Positions 24,642 through 32,305 of a stretch of DNA of 56,914 bases are shown in pieces. A program made the translations under genes and the position numbers. The notes beneath the pieces are model-generated. The model was not told the DNA's origin. It searched no databases and worked only from the letters and a program-made list of their open reading frames with translations. The DNA lies in assembly GCF_016107305.1 (NCBI RefSeq), contig NZ_RCVR01000030.1:1-56914 (forward strand). The letters run 5' to 3'. Source of the stretch: Roseomonas sp. KE2513. Lineage in GTDB: Bacteria; Pseudomonadota; Alphaproteobacteria; Acetobacterales; Acetobacteraceae. Each line of letters starts with the position of its first letter. Position 1 is the stretch's first letter.

Positions 24642-26060
24642 ATGTCCGCCACCATGTCCGCCGCGCCGCAGGCGCCACCACCCTCGCATACGGGAAAGGA
24701 CCCGCTGCGGGAGCTGATCGAGCGCATGGATCAGCACCGGCACGCGATCGCAGCCCACGATCCGAGGCTGAACCAGCAGATCGAAGCCCTGGCCATGAAC
24801 AGCCAGAATGCCGCTGCGCTGACTGACGCCACCTTCCGCACCCGGGTGGCCTACGTCTACCAGGACTTCGCCCGCCTCGCCGGCCCGGCGGCAGGCATGC
24901 CTGATCGGCTGCGCTCGGAGCTGGAGCACCTGGCCACGACGGCTCCGGGCCTGACCAACCAGCGCATCCACGACCTGCTCCGGGAGGTTCCGAAGCTCAA
25001 CGATCCCAAGCTGGCGGGCGATATCCGTCGGTTCGCCGTCGAGGTCGGTCGCGAAGGTGGCGACCAGAACCGGCACGCCGTGCTGGACAAGATCGAGAAC
25101 CTCGAGCGCAAGGTGAACCTGCTCGGCCCGCCGCCAGTCCCGCCGCGCCCGGCGGCCGATACCTCGCCGCCGCGCGTGGCCGAGGTGGCGCAGGCCCCGG
25201 CGGCGGTCGCCTCTCCGAAGCCCGAGGAACGGGTTCAGGCTGCCAAGTCGCCCGGGGAAGGATCATCACAGCCCGCCGTCCGAGCCACCATGCCCGGCGC
25301 GCCTCCACAGCAGGCCGCTGGTCTGTCCCGACCTCAGGAGGCCCAGGCGCCTGCAGCAACTTCCTCGCCGCAGACGCCGGAGTCTACGACGGGTGCCCGG
25401 AACGGCGGCGTTATTGGCCGCGCGGTCGTCATGATGGCCGATCCGCGCCCCGACGTCCGCCTGCCGTGGGATCAGCCCCCGACCCCCATCGGAGAGCGTA
25501 TCGAGCGTGTGGTCAGCCGGTTCAGCCATGAAACCGCTCTGAATCTGGCCGAGAAGTCCGGCCAGAAGGCGGTCGAGGCGCTGCGAGGCTTCGTCCAGGG
25601 GGCCGGTGCCGGCGTCATGGCCCTCATCAACGAGGCCGCCCGATCCGACCCCCAAGGGATCCAGGGCGTGCTGTCCGAAATGCGCGAGGGCGGCCGCCAC
25701 GCCGAACTTCGCACGCAGTTCAACAACGCGCTCGTCCAGGAGAAGGGGGTCGCCGCCGCCTACGACGCCGCCCTGACGGCGGTGAAGCAGTATGGCACCG
25801 ACCGTCAGGCTGCCGAGGCGGTGCTGCTCAAGCGCCCGGACCCAGGGGTCCTGGCGGGCCGCTTCGAGCGCCTGGATGCCCAGATTGGCGAGGCTGCTTC
25901 CCAGGTGCCGGCCCGTCAGGAGGGCAGGAACGTGATGGAGGAACTCGGCCAGCGCTTCTCCGACCTCGTGCGGCGGGCCACCGAGGCCGTCCGCACCGCC
26001 TTCCAGGGCGAACCCCGCGCCTCGGCCTCGGCTTCTTCCGGCCCGTCCCCCGGCCCCTAA
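24642..26060 (+). CDS. Soluble helical, proline-rich protein of unknown role, candidate substrate
   Basis: 472 residues with no signal peptide or membrane helix. N-terminal helical domain (about 15-165), a Pro/Ala-rich linker (about 165-255), and a C-terminal helical domain (about 275-450: RIERVVSRFSHETALNLAEKSGQKAVEALRGF, VLSEMREGGRHAELRTQFNNAL). The tail is Ser/Ala/Pro-rich. It is encoded between two periplasmic components and dotA, yet looks cytoplasmic, so it may be a secreted substrate, a plug or a cytoplasmic accessory. No family is recognised. An alternative ATG is 12 nt downstream. Confidence 0.6.
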   Translation: MSATMSAAPQAPPPSHTGKDPLRELIERMDQHRHAIAAHDPRLNQQIEALAMNSQNAAALTDATFRTRVAYVYQDFARLAGPAAGMPDRLRSELEHLATTAPGLTNQRIHDLLREVPKLNDPKLAGDIRRFAVEVGREGGDQNRHAVLDKIENLERKVNLLGPPPVPPRPAADTSPPRVAEVAQAPAAVASPKPEERVQAAKSPGEGSSQPAVRATMPGAPPQQAAGLSRPQEAQAPAATSSPQTPESTTGARNGGVIGRAVVMMADPRPDVRLPWDQPPTPIGERIERVVSRFSHETALNLAEKSGQKAVEALRGFVQGAGAGVMALINEAARSDPQGIQGVLSEMREGGRHAELRTQFNNALVQEKGVAAAYDAALTAVKQYGTDRQAAEAVLLKRPDPGVLAGRFERLDAQIGEAASQVPARQEGRNVMEELGQRFSDLVRRATEAVRTAFQGEPRASASASSGPSPGP

Positions 26061-26063
26061 GCG

Positions 26064-26074
26064 CCGTTCGCGTC
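26064..26074 (+). promoter_or_regulatory. Conserved upstream motif, copy 8 (dotA)
   Basis: CCGTTCGCGTC on the + strand, 44 nt before the dotA ATG and directly after the preceding stop. Confidence 0.65.
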
Positions 26075-26117
26075 GCCCGGTCGCATCCTCGTGGGGAACC
26101 CCGCCCGCGAGGATGCG

Positions 26118-28451
26118 ATGCGCCACCCACCGCCCACACTGTTCCTAGGACTGCTGCTTCCGACGCTGCTCCTCGCCAGCCCCGCCCTTGCCCAGACGGG
26201 CGTGGACATGAGCTGGTCGGCCCTCGACCCCGGCGATGACTGGGCTGCCACCGTAGTTCGATCCGTGTTCCCCGTCGGCGGCGCTTCCGGCGGCGTTAGC
26301 ACCGGCAACGCCGCTACCGTCGTCGGCACTCTGGTCCGTTACCTGACCGGCTTCGTGTCCACCATCGCCATGGTGTTCCTAATCTACTCGCTGCTGATGC
26401 AGATGTGGCGCGGCGCTGAGACGGGGCGTCTCCTCACCGATGGCATGAGCGGCATGTTCGCCCTGCGCCTGGGCTTCGCCGCCATCTTCATGTTCCCCCT
26501 GTCCTCCGGCTTCAGTGCCGGGCAGGCGGCGGTGGTACAGGCGTCCATGTGGGGCATCGGCATGGCCCGCACCGTCTACACCAGTGCCGTGCAGGCCATC
26601 GGCGCCGATGCCCGGGTGATCGCCGACCCCATCGTGCCGGGCACTCGGACCATCGTGGCGGGGCTGATCCGCAACGAGTTCTGCCGTGCCCTGGTCAATG
26701 CCGCCTCCAACAACCCCGGCCTCGTGCCCGCTCCGACCCCGGTGGTGACCCGCTACGCCGCGACCCGCAACACCCGCTCCGTCACCTACGAGACGTGGAC
26801 CTATCGCCTCTCTGCAGGGAACGAGTCCGGTGCGCCGGTGTGCGGCTCCGTCACCCTTCAGGTCTCAGGTGGCAACGACGGCGCCGTGGCTGGGGTCAGC
26901 CTCGACATGGGCACCAAGCAGCGAGAGATCCTGACCGCTGTGATTGAGGCCAGCATCCGGCCCCAGGTCCAGCAGGCCGCCCAGCTGCTCTACGCCACCC
27001 GGCGGGCCAACGCGCTGGAGCCTCTGCAGGGCGTGTTGATGGCGGCCACCGCCGACTACACCACTCGCCTCACCGCCGCCGCCAGCCAAGCCATGAGCCA
27101 GCTGCGCAACACCATGGCCGACGCCCGCGGCACCGGGGCCAACGCCGACGCCAGCCAGACCCGCCTCGCGGCGCTGGGCTGGAGCTCGGCCGGCGCCTAC
27201 TACCTCGAGTTCAGCCGGCTCAACGGAGCCACCCTGTCGCTGATGAGTGCGGTCCCCTCCGTCACCAAGCCCACCGGCCAGGGCCTTGGGCAGGCGCTGA
27301 CGGCCGACCTGCTGCCCTTCACCGCGTCGGTGGAGACCTTCATGAACCGGATGACGGCCCACGTCGCCACGGTCGACCAGGTGAACACGCCCATCGGCGG
27401 TGCCACCCTCTTCGCCGGCGCCTCGCCCGCCGAGGACGGCGCCGGGCTGATCGACCGCCTATTCCGATACATGAACCTGGGTGAATCCCTCCTGGGGATC
27501 ATCACCAGCTACCTCCTCGCCCCGGGGGTGAGCGTCTGGACGGATCCTTTCGGCAGCCTGATGCAAGTGGGGCATGCGATGATCACGGCCGGGCTCGGGG
27601 CGTTGGGCGCAGCCGGCGTCGCGGTAGGCGGAGCCGAGGCCACCACCACTGCCACAGGGGGTATTCCCCTGGTTGGAGGGCTGTTCGGCGCTACCTCGGC
27701 GGGGATTGGCAAGGCGTTAGAGTTCTTCTCTCCCGTCATCTTCGCCCTCGCCAGCGGGCTGCTGCTCCCAGGCCTGACCATCGCCTACGTGCTGCCGATG
27801 ATCCCCTTCCTGATCTGGCTGGCGGGGGTGGCGGGATGGCTGATCCTGGTGTGTGAGGCCGTGATCGCCGTACCGCTGTGGATGCTGGCGCACATGACCA
27901 TGCGGGGCGAGGGCCTGCATGGAAAGGCGACCGAGGGCTACTCGCTGGCCTTCAACGTCCTGTTCCGGCCTGTCCTGATGCTGCTGGGGCTGTTCTTGGG
28001 CTACTTCATCTTCGCCAGCATGTCGTGGCTGTTGCGGCAGGGGTTCGGAGTGGCGGCCGGCTTCGTGCTGGGCAACGGCTGGGTAGTCACCAACGTCATC
28101 GGCGTAATCGTCCTGATGTGCATTTTTGTTCTTTGTCATGTCGTGCTGGCTGTAATGTCCTTTCGAATGATCTCGCTTGTGCCCCACCACGTCCCACGCT
28201 TAATCGGCTTTCTGCCGGCCAACCGGGTCGACATGGACGGCTTCAGCCGGGATGCCGCCTTGGTTGGAGCGGCTGGCGCGCTTACCAAGATTCAAGAGGG
28301 GGCAGCAGCCATCGCGGACGGTGCTAAAGGAAGGGATCCAACTGCTTCATCGAGGCGGTTGCCAGGTCCTGGGCGGCCCGATAACGGAGATGGCATGGAC
28401 TCTACAACTCGAGCGGCCACGGACGTGTCCGAGCCCAGGCAGGATAGCTAA
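26118..28451 (+). CDS. dotA: Polytopic membrane protein DotA (TraY-like)
   Basis: 777 residues from the ATG at 26118 (IncI TraY about 745, Legionella DotA 1048). Signal peptide to about residue 24 (LASPALAQT), then helices near 75-97, a large periplasmic domain (about 150-480), and a cluster of helices at 535-720 (FFSPVIFALASGLLLPGLTIAYVLPMIPF..., GWLILVCEAVIAVPLWMLAHM). The LEFFSPVIFAL...IPFLIW block and PLWMLAHMTMRGEGLHG are family features. The 5' in-frame extension of 9 codons was rejected. DotA is an inner-membrane component, secreted to the medium in Legionella. Confidence 0.92.
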   Translation: MRHPPPTLFLGLLLPTLLLASPALAQTGVDMSWSALDPGDDWAATVVRSVFPVGGASGGVSTGNAATVVGTLVRYLTGFVSTIAMVFLIYSLLMQMWRGAETGRLLTDGMSGMFALRLGFAAIFMFPLSSGFSAGQAAVVQASMWGIGMARTVYTSAVQAIGADARVIADPIVPGTRTIVAGLIRNEFCRALVNAASNNPGLVPAPTPVVTRYAATRNTRSVTYETWTYRLSAGNESGAPVCGSVTLQVSGGNDGAVAGVSLDMGTKQREILTAVIEASIRPQVQQAAQLLYATRRANALEPLQGVLMAATADYTTRLTAAASQAMSQLRNTMADARGTGANADASQTRLAALGWSSAGAYYLEFSRLNGATLSLMSAVPSVTKPTGQGLGQALTADLLPFTASVETFMNRMTAHVATVDQVNTPIGGATLFAGASPAEDGAGLIDRLFRYMNLGESLLGIITSYLLAPGVSVWTDPFGSLMQVGHAMITAGLGALGAAGVAVGGAEATTTATGGIPLVGGLFGATSAGIGKALEFFSPVIFALASGLLLPGLTIAYVLPMIPFLIWLAGVAGWLILVCEAVIAVPLWMLAHMTMRGEGLHGKATEGYSLAFNVLFRPVLMLLGLFLGYFIFASMSWLLRQGFGVAAGFVLGNGWVVTNVIGVIVLMCIFVLCHVVLAVMSFRMISLVPHHVPRLIGFLPANRVDMDGFSRDAALVGAAGALTKIQEGAAAIADGAKGRDPTASSRRLPGPGRPDNGDGMDSTTRAATDVSEPRQDS

Positions 28452-28453
28452 GG

Positions 28454-28921
28454 ATGCATGACGAGGAAGGCGGAGGGATAAGCGGAGGCGCTGGCTACGT
28501 TCTGGGCCGTATGTCGGTTCAGGCGGAGCAGGCTCGCAGCCGTATGCTCACGGCCTTCCTCGATAGGCGGCGACCGGCTGCAGGGCCGATGTATGCTGAG
28601 GCGGAGGTTCTCGCCAATATTGAAGAGTGGCGAGCCTCCGTGCGCTCGAAAGAGAGAACCATCGAGCAGTTGCGCGCGCACGGCACTTCGCTGGCGATCG
28701 AGCGCGACCAGCTTCTCGCCCGGGTTGCTGATCTGGAGGCGCACACGGCCGAACGTCAGACCGAACTCGCTTCCCTGGAGCGGGCTGAGCGTGGAGCCAA
28801 CGCGATGCTGAGAGATAGAACGGACGAACTCGAAGCCTTGGAACTGGCTTTCGCCCGTATGTCAGCGCAAATGGCTGACCTACAGAGGGAGAACGAGCGC
28901 CTCAGGCGAGGCGGCAACTAG
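28454..28921 (+). CDS. Coiled-coil protein, unknown
   Basis: 155 residues. From about residue 55 to the end it is an almost continuous coiled coil (EWRASVRSKERTIEQLRAHG, LLARVADLEAHTAERQTELASLERAER, MSAQMADLQRENERLRR). The first 50 residues are Gly-rich, then helical. No signal peptide. It starts 3 nt after the dotA stop, so it is probably co-translated with dotA. A cytoplasmic scaffold is possible; no family is recognised. Confidence 0.6.
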   Translation: MHDEEGGGISGGAGYVLGRMSVQAEQARSRMLTAFLDRRRPAAGPMYAEAEVLANIEEWRASVRSKERTIEQLRAHGTSLAIERDQLLARVADLEAHTAERQTELASLERAERGANAMLRDRTDELEALELAFARMSAQMADLQRENERLRRGGN

Positions 28922-28927
28922 GCCGCC

Positions 28928-28938
28928 TCGTTCGCGTC
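28928..28938 (+). promoter_or_regulatory. Conserved upstream motif, copy 9 (lipoprotein gene)
   Basis: TCGTTCGCGTC on the + strand, 39 nt before the ATG at 28977. Confidence 0.6.
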
Positions 28939-28976
28939 GCTTAACGGCAGCATAGGCCATCAACCAGGATGGACCC

Positions 28977-29285
28977 ATGCGCCGCTCTTCAACCCTCCTC
29001 CTCTTCGCTGTACTTGCCCTTGGCGCATGCAGCAGGGGCAATCTTCGCTCGGTCAGCAGCTACACCGCCCCGGCCGCCCCGACCGTCCGGCACCCGAGCC
29101 ACGATCCCTTCGCCTCGCCCGGCTCAGCGAACGCCACCTGGGCGCCTCCCGTATTGAACCGCAATGGCACGATCGTCAGGCCTCACGATCCCAGTGTCCT
29201 GGCCGGTCGGCCGGACTACGAACGCGCCCCCTGGGCGACCGGGGCAGCCGGTGGCTCCACCGTCGCCCCGCCGGGTACGTTCTAA
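28977..29285 (+). CDS. Small lipoprotein of the secretion cluster
   Basis: 102 residues. Lipoprotein signal peptide with the lipobox LALGAC (cysteine at about residue 18). The rest is Pro-rich and ends with NGTIVRPHDPSVLAGRPDYERAPWATG. It lacks the OmpA-like domain expected of IcmN/DotK, so the name is not given. Its stop overlaps the stop of the convergent icmV-like gene. It closes the rightward unit. Confidence 0.6.
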   Translation: MRRSSTLLLFAVLALGACSRGNLRSVSSYTAPAAPTVRHPSHDPFASPGSANATWAPPVLNRNGTIVRPHDPSVLAGRPDYERAPWATGAAGGSTVAPPGTF

Positions 29286-29836
29286 CCCGCGCTCGGCCAG
29301 AAGGGCTCGGCCGTGCGGAGGTAGTCGCCGGCCGAGCCTAGCTGCCCCGTCCGTAGCTGCCAGTTCTGCCAGGCGCTGCGGAACGAGAGGACGAAGAAGG
29401 CGGCGCAGAACGGCAGGAACTGCACGGCTGCCCAGACCCGCTCCTGTGTCCAGGGCGTACCCATTGCCTGCCACGCCCAGAGCGCCAGGAAGCCCCAGCC
29501 GGCTGCGAAGCAGCCCCAGGCCACTCGCGCCGAATGCTTGCGCCGGACAGCCCAGATCCTCCGCAGTTCATTCTCGGAGATCCCCATGACGAAGGCGGTC
29601 GCCGCAGCGTCCAGCCGCCCGTTCTCATCGGCGACGGGGCCCGCCCCTGCCGGTTGCCCGCGACGCAGCACTGCCGTCAGGTGACGGATCAGTCTCGCAC
29701 CGCCGCGGATCTCCCGGGTGCCGGCCGCTTCGCTGGATCGGCGGAGCACCCACCGGGGGCCCGCCAGCACCCAGCTCATCCGCCGCCGGAGCTCCTTGGC
29801 AGCGTCCCGCTGGCCTGGGCCGAGGTCGATCGACAC
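29282..29836 (-). CDS. Two-TM inner-membrane protein, IcmV/TraX-like
   Basis: 184 residues from a GTG at 29836, next to the DsbC-like stop. A cytoplasmic N-terminus of about 105 residues (WVLRRSSEAAGTREIRGGARLI, ATAFVMGISENELRRIWAVRRKH) precedes two membrane helices (about 113-133 and 143-160) and a short tail with SAWQNWQLRTGQLGSAGDYL. This topology and the RYHFWYFQIK-like tail pattern resemble Legionella IcmV (151 residues) and TraX of IncI plasmids. In Legionella icmV lies next to dotA. The match is by topology and pattern only. Confidence 0.55.
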   Translation of the reverse strand: MSIDLGPGQRDAAKELRRRMSWVLAGPRWVLRRSSEAAGTREIRGGARLIRHLTAVLRRGQPAGAGPVADENGRLDAAATAFVMGISENELRRIWAVRRKHSARVAWGCFAAGWGFLALWAWQAMGTPWTQERVWAAVQFLPFCAAFFVLSFRSAWQNWQLRTGQLGSAGDYLRTAEPFWPSAG

Positions 29837-29838
29837 GC

Positions 29839-31029
29839 TCAGCCCCCCTGCATCGAGGCAACCAGGGCGTCGAGGTCGGACGGCATGCCGTCCTGGCGCC
29901 CTTCGCTTCCGTCCGCCCGACGCCACACCAGCGTCGGTGTGCCCCGAAGGCCGATGGACTGTGCCGCCTCCATGTTGCCCCGCAACCGAGCTGCCGCTTC
30001 CGACGTGGGAGGGGCCCGGAGGTCGCTGCGGCTCCAGGCCTGCACCATCTGCTCGGCGGGGCGGCTCAGCATGGCCAAGCTGTCGGCCGTGCTGCGCCCG
30101 GCATTCTGGTGATCGAGGATCGCCACCGGCACCACCGAGACCCGCACCCTGCCGCTGGCGACCAGCGGCTGCAGGCGCTGCATGGCCTGAACCGAGTAGC
30201 CGCACTGCGGGTCGGCAAACATCCAGACATGGGGGGCCGACGGATTACCCACCGACCCGGCCGCAGTGCGTTCGGCGATCGCCAGTGCCCCCCGCGACGG
30301 CACCGTCACGGCGACGCGGGTGGCCGGGGGCGCGGCTGGGCGAGGGGTTGCGGTGGCAGCCGGGGTTGCGGTGCTGGACACGTCGCCGATGGTGACCGTG
30401 GGAATAGCGCCCTCGATCGACGAGACCTGCTCGCGTGTGAGGTTCTTGCCCGTCGCGTCCCACATCACCCCGGGGATGACCCGCTCGGCATTTGGGGTGG
30501 CGTAGAAAACCTGAAAGGCGTCGCCGCTGCGGACGAGAAAGCTGCGCAGGCCGTGGTGGTCCCCGAGCTCGGTGACACCGACGCCAGCGACCTCACGCAG
30601 CCGTGCCACTGACAGGTCCGCAGGGATGCCGGCGACCATCGCCTCACCCGACGGGGCGACGCTGAGCAGCATGAACTCGGCTCCGGAACGCGCCACCACC
30701 ATTTGGAGCCCATCGCGCACACCCAGTTCCTGGATCGAAGCGCCGGAAGCCACGATGTGCCGCAGTACCGGAACGCTCAGCGACAACGAGGGCGGGACGG
30801 CGAAGCCTTCGACCCGTGGCGGTTGAGCCGCTGACGCTGCGGGAGCTTCAGCGCTTGGCAGACGGGCGATCGCCGGCACCGTTCCCAAAACCGGCTGCGG
30901 CAGGGCGAGCAGGGGTGCCGCTGCAGCGGTCGGCGGTCCCTCCGCCGACACCGGCATGCCGCAAAGAGGGTTCGCCATCACGTAGGCGGGCAGCGACACG
31001 ATGCACGTCGCCAGAAGAATGCGCTTCAT
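29839..31029 (-). CDS. DsbC/DsbG-like periplasmic thiol protein with a CGYS active site (TrbB-like role)
   Basis: 396 residues. Signal peptide to about residue 20 (YVMANP). A long linker with Ala/Pro (about 30-70) is followed by an N-terminal dimerisation-like domain (about 80-200) and a thioredoxin fold near 255-396. The active site reads DPQCGYS near residue 275: the second cysteine of the usual CxxC is serine. The cis-Pro loop is visible as RGTPTLVW. IncI systems carry a DsbC-like TrbB; disulfide handling of the many Cys-containing secreted proteins here fits. With one cysteine it may act as an isomerase-like or glutathionylation-dependent partner, not an oxidase. Confidence 0.8.
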   Translation of the reverse strand: MKRILLATCIVSLPAYVMANPLCGMPVSAEGPPTAAAAPLLALPQPVLGTVPAIARLPSAEAPAASAAQPPRVEGFAVPPSLSLSVPVLRHIVASGASIQELGVRDGLQMVVARSGAEFMLLSVAPSGEAMVAGIPADLSVARLREVAGVGVTELGDHHGLRSFLVRSGDAFQVFYATPNAERVIPGVMWDATGKNLTREQVSSIEGAIPTVTIGDVSSTATPAATATPRPAAPPATRVAVTVPSRGALAIAERTAAGSVGNPSAPHVWMFADPQCGYSVQAMQRLQPLVASGRVRVSVVPVAILDHQNAGRSTADSLAMLSRPAEQMVQAWSRSDLRAPPTSEAAARLRGNMEAAQSIGLRGTPTLVWRRADGSEGRQDGMPSDLDALVASMQGG

Positions 31030-31071
31030 GAGCCTCGTCCAATCTTTGACGACGCCATGTTGCCGGTTGGT

Positions 31072-31082
31072 GGCGCGAACGG
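31072..31082 (-). promoter_or_regulatory. Conserved upstream motif, copy 10 (DsbC-like gene)
   Basis: CCGTTCGCGCC read leftward, 43 nt before the ATG at 31029. Confidence 0.65.
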
Positions 31083-31098
31083 CGCGCGCCCTTGCGCC

Positions 31099-31896
31099 TC
31101 AGATGACAGGCTGGAGAAGTACCGTGTCGCAGAGCTTCAGGCCGAAGATGATGACAAAGCTTGAGATCGCTGCTCCCGGATCTTGCCGTGCTAGCCCGGC
31201 GATGATGCCGGCCAAGGCGAGCAACTCGGAAACGCTGCGAACGTCTTGATGAGCCAACTGGCTCAACTGCACTGCAAACTGTTCTTCCCTGTTAAGGTAC
31301 TCTGCCTCACCCGGCATCTCGGACACGGAACTGGAGGCGTGGCTTTGCGCAGCGGTCGCTAGCGACAGCAGTAACGATTCACGCATGGTGATGTAGTCGA
31401 GGATCGAGGTCGTAAGCGTGCGCAGGTCATCGCTCTCGAGCCTCAAGGAGGTTTCATCTTCCTCGCCGCGTGCGGCCACCATTGAGTAGTGTGCCAGCAC
31501 CTCGTCGGCGAATGCCGCCATCAGCAGCAGATGCTCCTCAGCCACTTCGTCATGGAAACGAGGCAAGAAGTGAGCGAGTGTCGACGCCTTCAAACCGAGG
31601 CCGATGAGAGACGCAGCTCTCGTCGATCCCAACTCGAGCAGGGCCTTGAGGATGCTCTCGACCAACCGAGCACACTCGCGCTCAAGCCGCTCGCAAGTAC
31701 CCAGATCGCCTCGGCTACTGGCCTCCGTCACCATTCGAATGCCGCTTTGAAAGCGATCATCCAGCAGCCGGATTCTATTGCAAGCGTCCGCGACCTTCCG
31801 GTCCAGTTCCTCGAGATTGTAAAGCCCGAGCACGATAATCTGCGACGCTGCGGAGGGCTGTGCAAGAATGTCTGGAGGGCTGCTCGACAGGTGCAT
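31099..31896 (-). CDS. Unknown helical protein
   Basis: 265 residues, with a good ribosome-binding site (AAGGAAG) before the ATG. Almost wholly helical (NLEELDRKVADACNRIRLLDDRFQSG, RLERECARLVESILKALLELG, FHDEVAEEHLLLMAAFADEVLAHY, SVSELLALAGIIAGLARQDP). The C-terminal segment is hydrophobic (about 225-262) and could be a membrane hairpin or buried helices. It is next to the DsbC-like gene but is less GC-rich and starts a new region, so it may not belong to the secretion system. No family is recognised. Confidence 0.6.
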   Translation of the reverse strand: MHLSSSPPDILAQPSAASQIIVLGLYNLEELDRKVADACNRIRLLDDRFQSGIRMVTEASSRGDLGTCERLERECARLVESILKALLELGSTRAASLIGLGLKASTLAHFLPRFHDEVAEEHLLLMAAFADEVLAHYSMVAARGEEDETSLRLESDDLRTLTTSILDYITMRESLLLSLATAAQSHASSSVSEMPGEAEYLNREEQFAVQLSQLAHQDVRSVSELLALAGIIAGLARQDPGAAISSFVIIFGLKLCDTVLLQPVI

Positions 31897-31973
31897 GTGC
31901 CGTCTTCCTTATCAGAGCAGTGTTCTAGGCGACGCCGACACGCACCTTCTTCGAATGGAGTAGATGCAGTGAG

Positions 31974-31992
31974 CGCTGCGCGTCGCGCAGCG
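31974..31992. repeat. 19-bp palindrome in the divergent intergenic region
   Basis: Arms CGCTGCGCG and CGCGCAGCG around a single T, in the 409-nt region between two genes transcribed away from each other (31896 leftward, 32306 rightward). Candidate operator for a dimeric regulator. The rest of the gap holds AT-rich stretches near 32085-32110 and 32210-32280 that could include promoters, but no clear -35/-10 pair. Confidence 0.5.
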
Positions 31993-32305
31993 ATGGTCCA
32001 GGGCGGTTCGCTCGGAACGAGTCCCTGCTAAGTTTGCCCCTGGGCACCATGGTTGATGTAACCGGCCGACCAACCTGTAACATCGTGATTTCCGGTAGTT
32101 TTTCACCATTAGCCGGTGCTAACATGCCATGTGCCTTTGGTCTGCTCGGGGAGGCAACGCGCCGGTCTCGGTGTGAATGACTACCGCAGCGTAGAACCTA
32201 TAGGCAACAGTTAATGGTAAGTTGGACCTAACGTGATAAAAAGCAATCTTATCACAGGACAAGACGCTTGTATCATTAATGGTACGAGGTGGAGGTATCT
32301 TCTCT

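Noticed and set aside
29839-31029. Calling the DsbC-like protein a DsbA-type oxidase
   Set aside because: The second active-site cysteine is missing and the long N-terminal domain resembles DsbC/DsbG.
3801-31082. Reading the ten-copy motif as an EcfG-type promoter (CGTT -10 box)
   Set aside because: In the copies I inspected, no GGAAC-like -35 box is found about 16-17 nt upstream of the motif.
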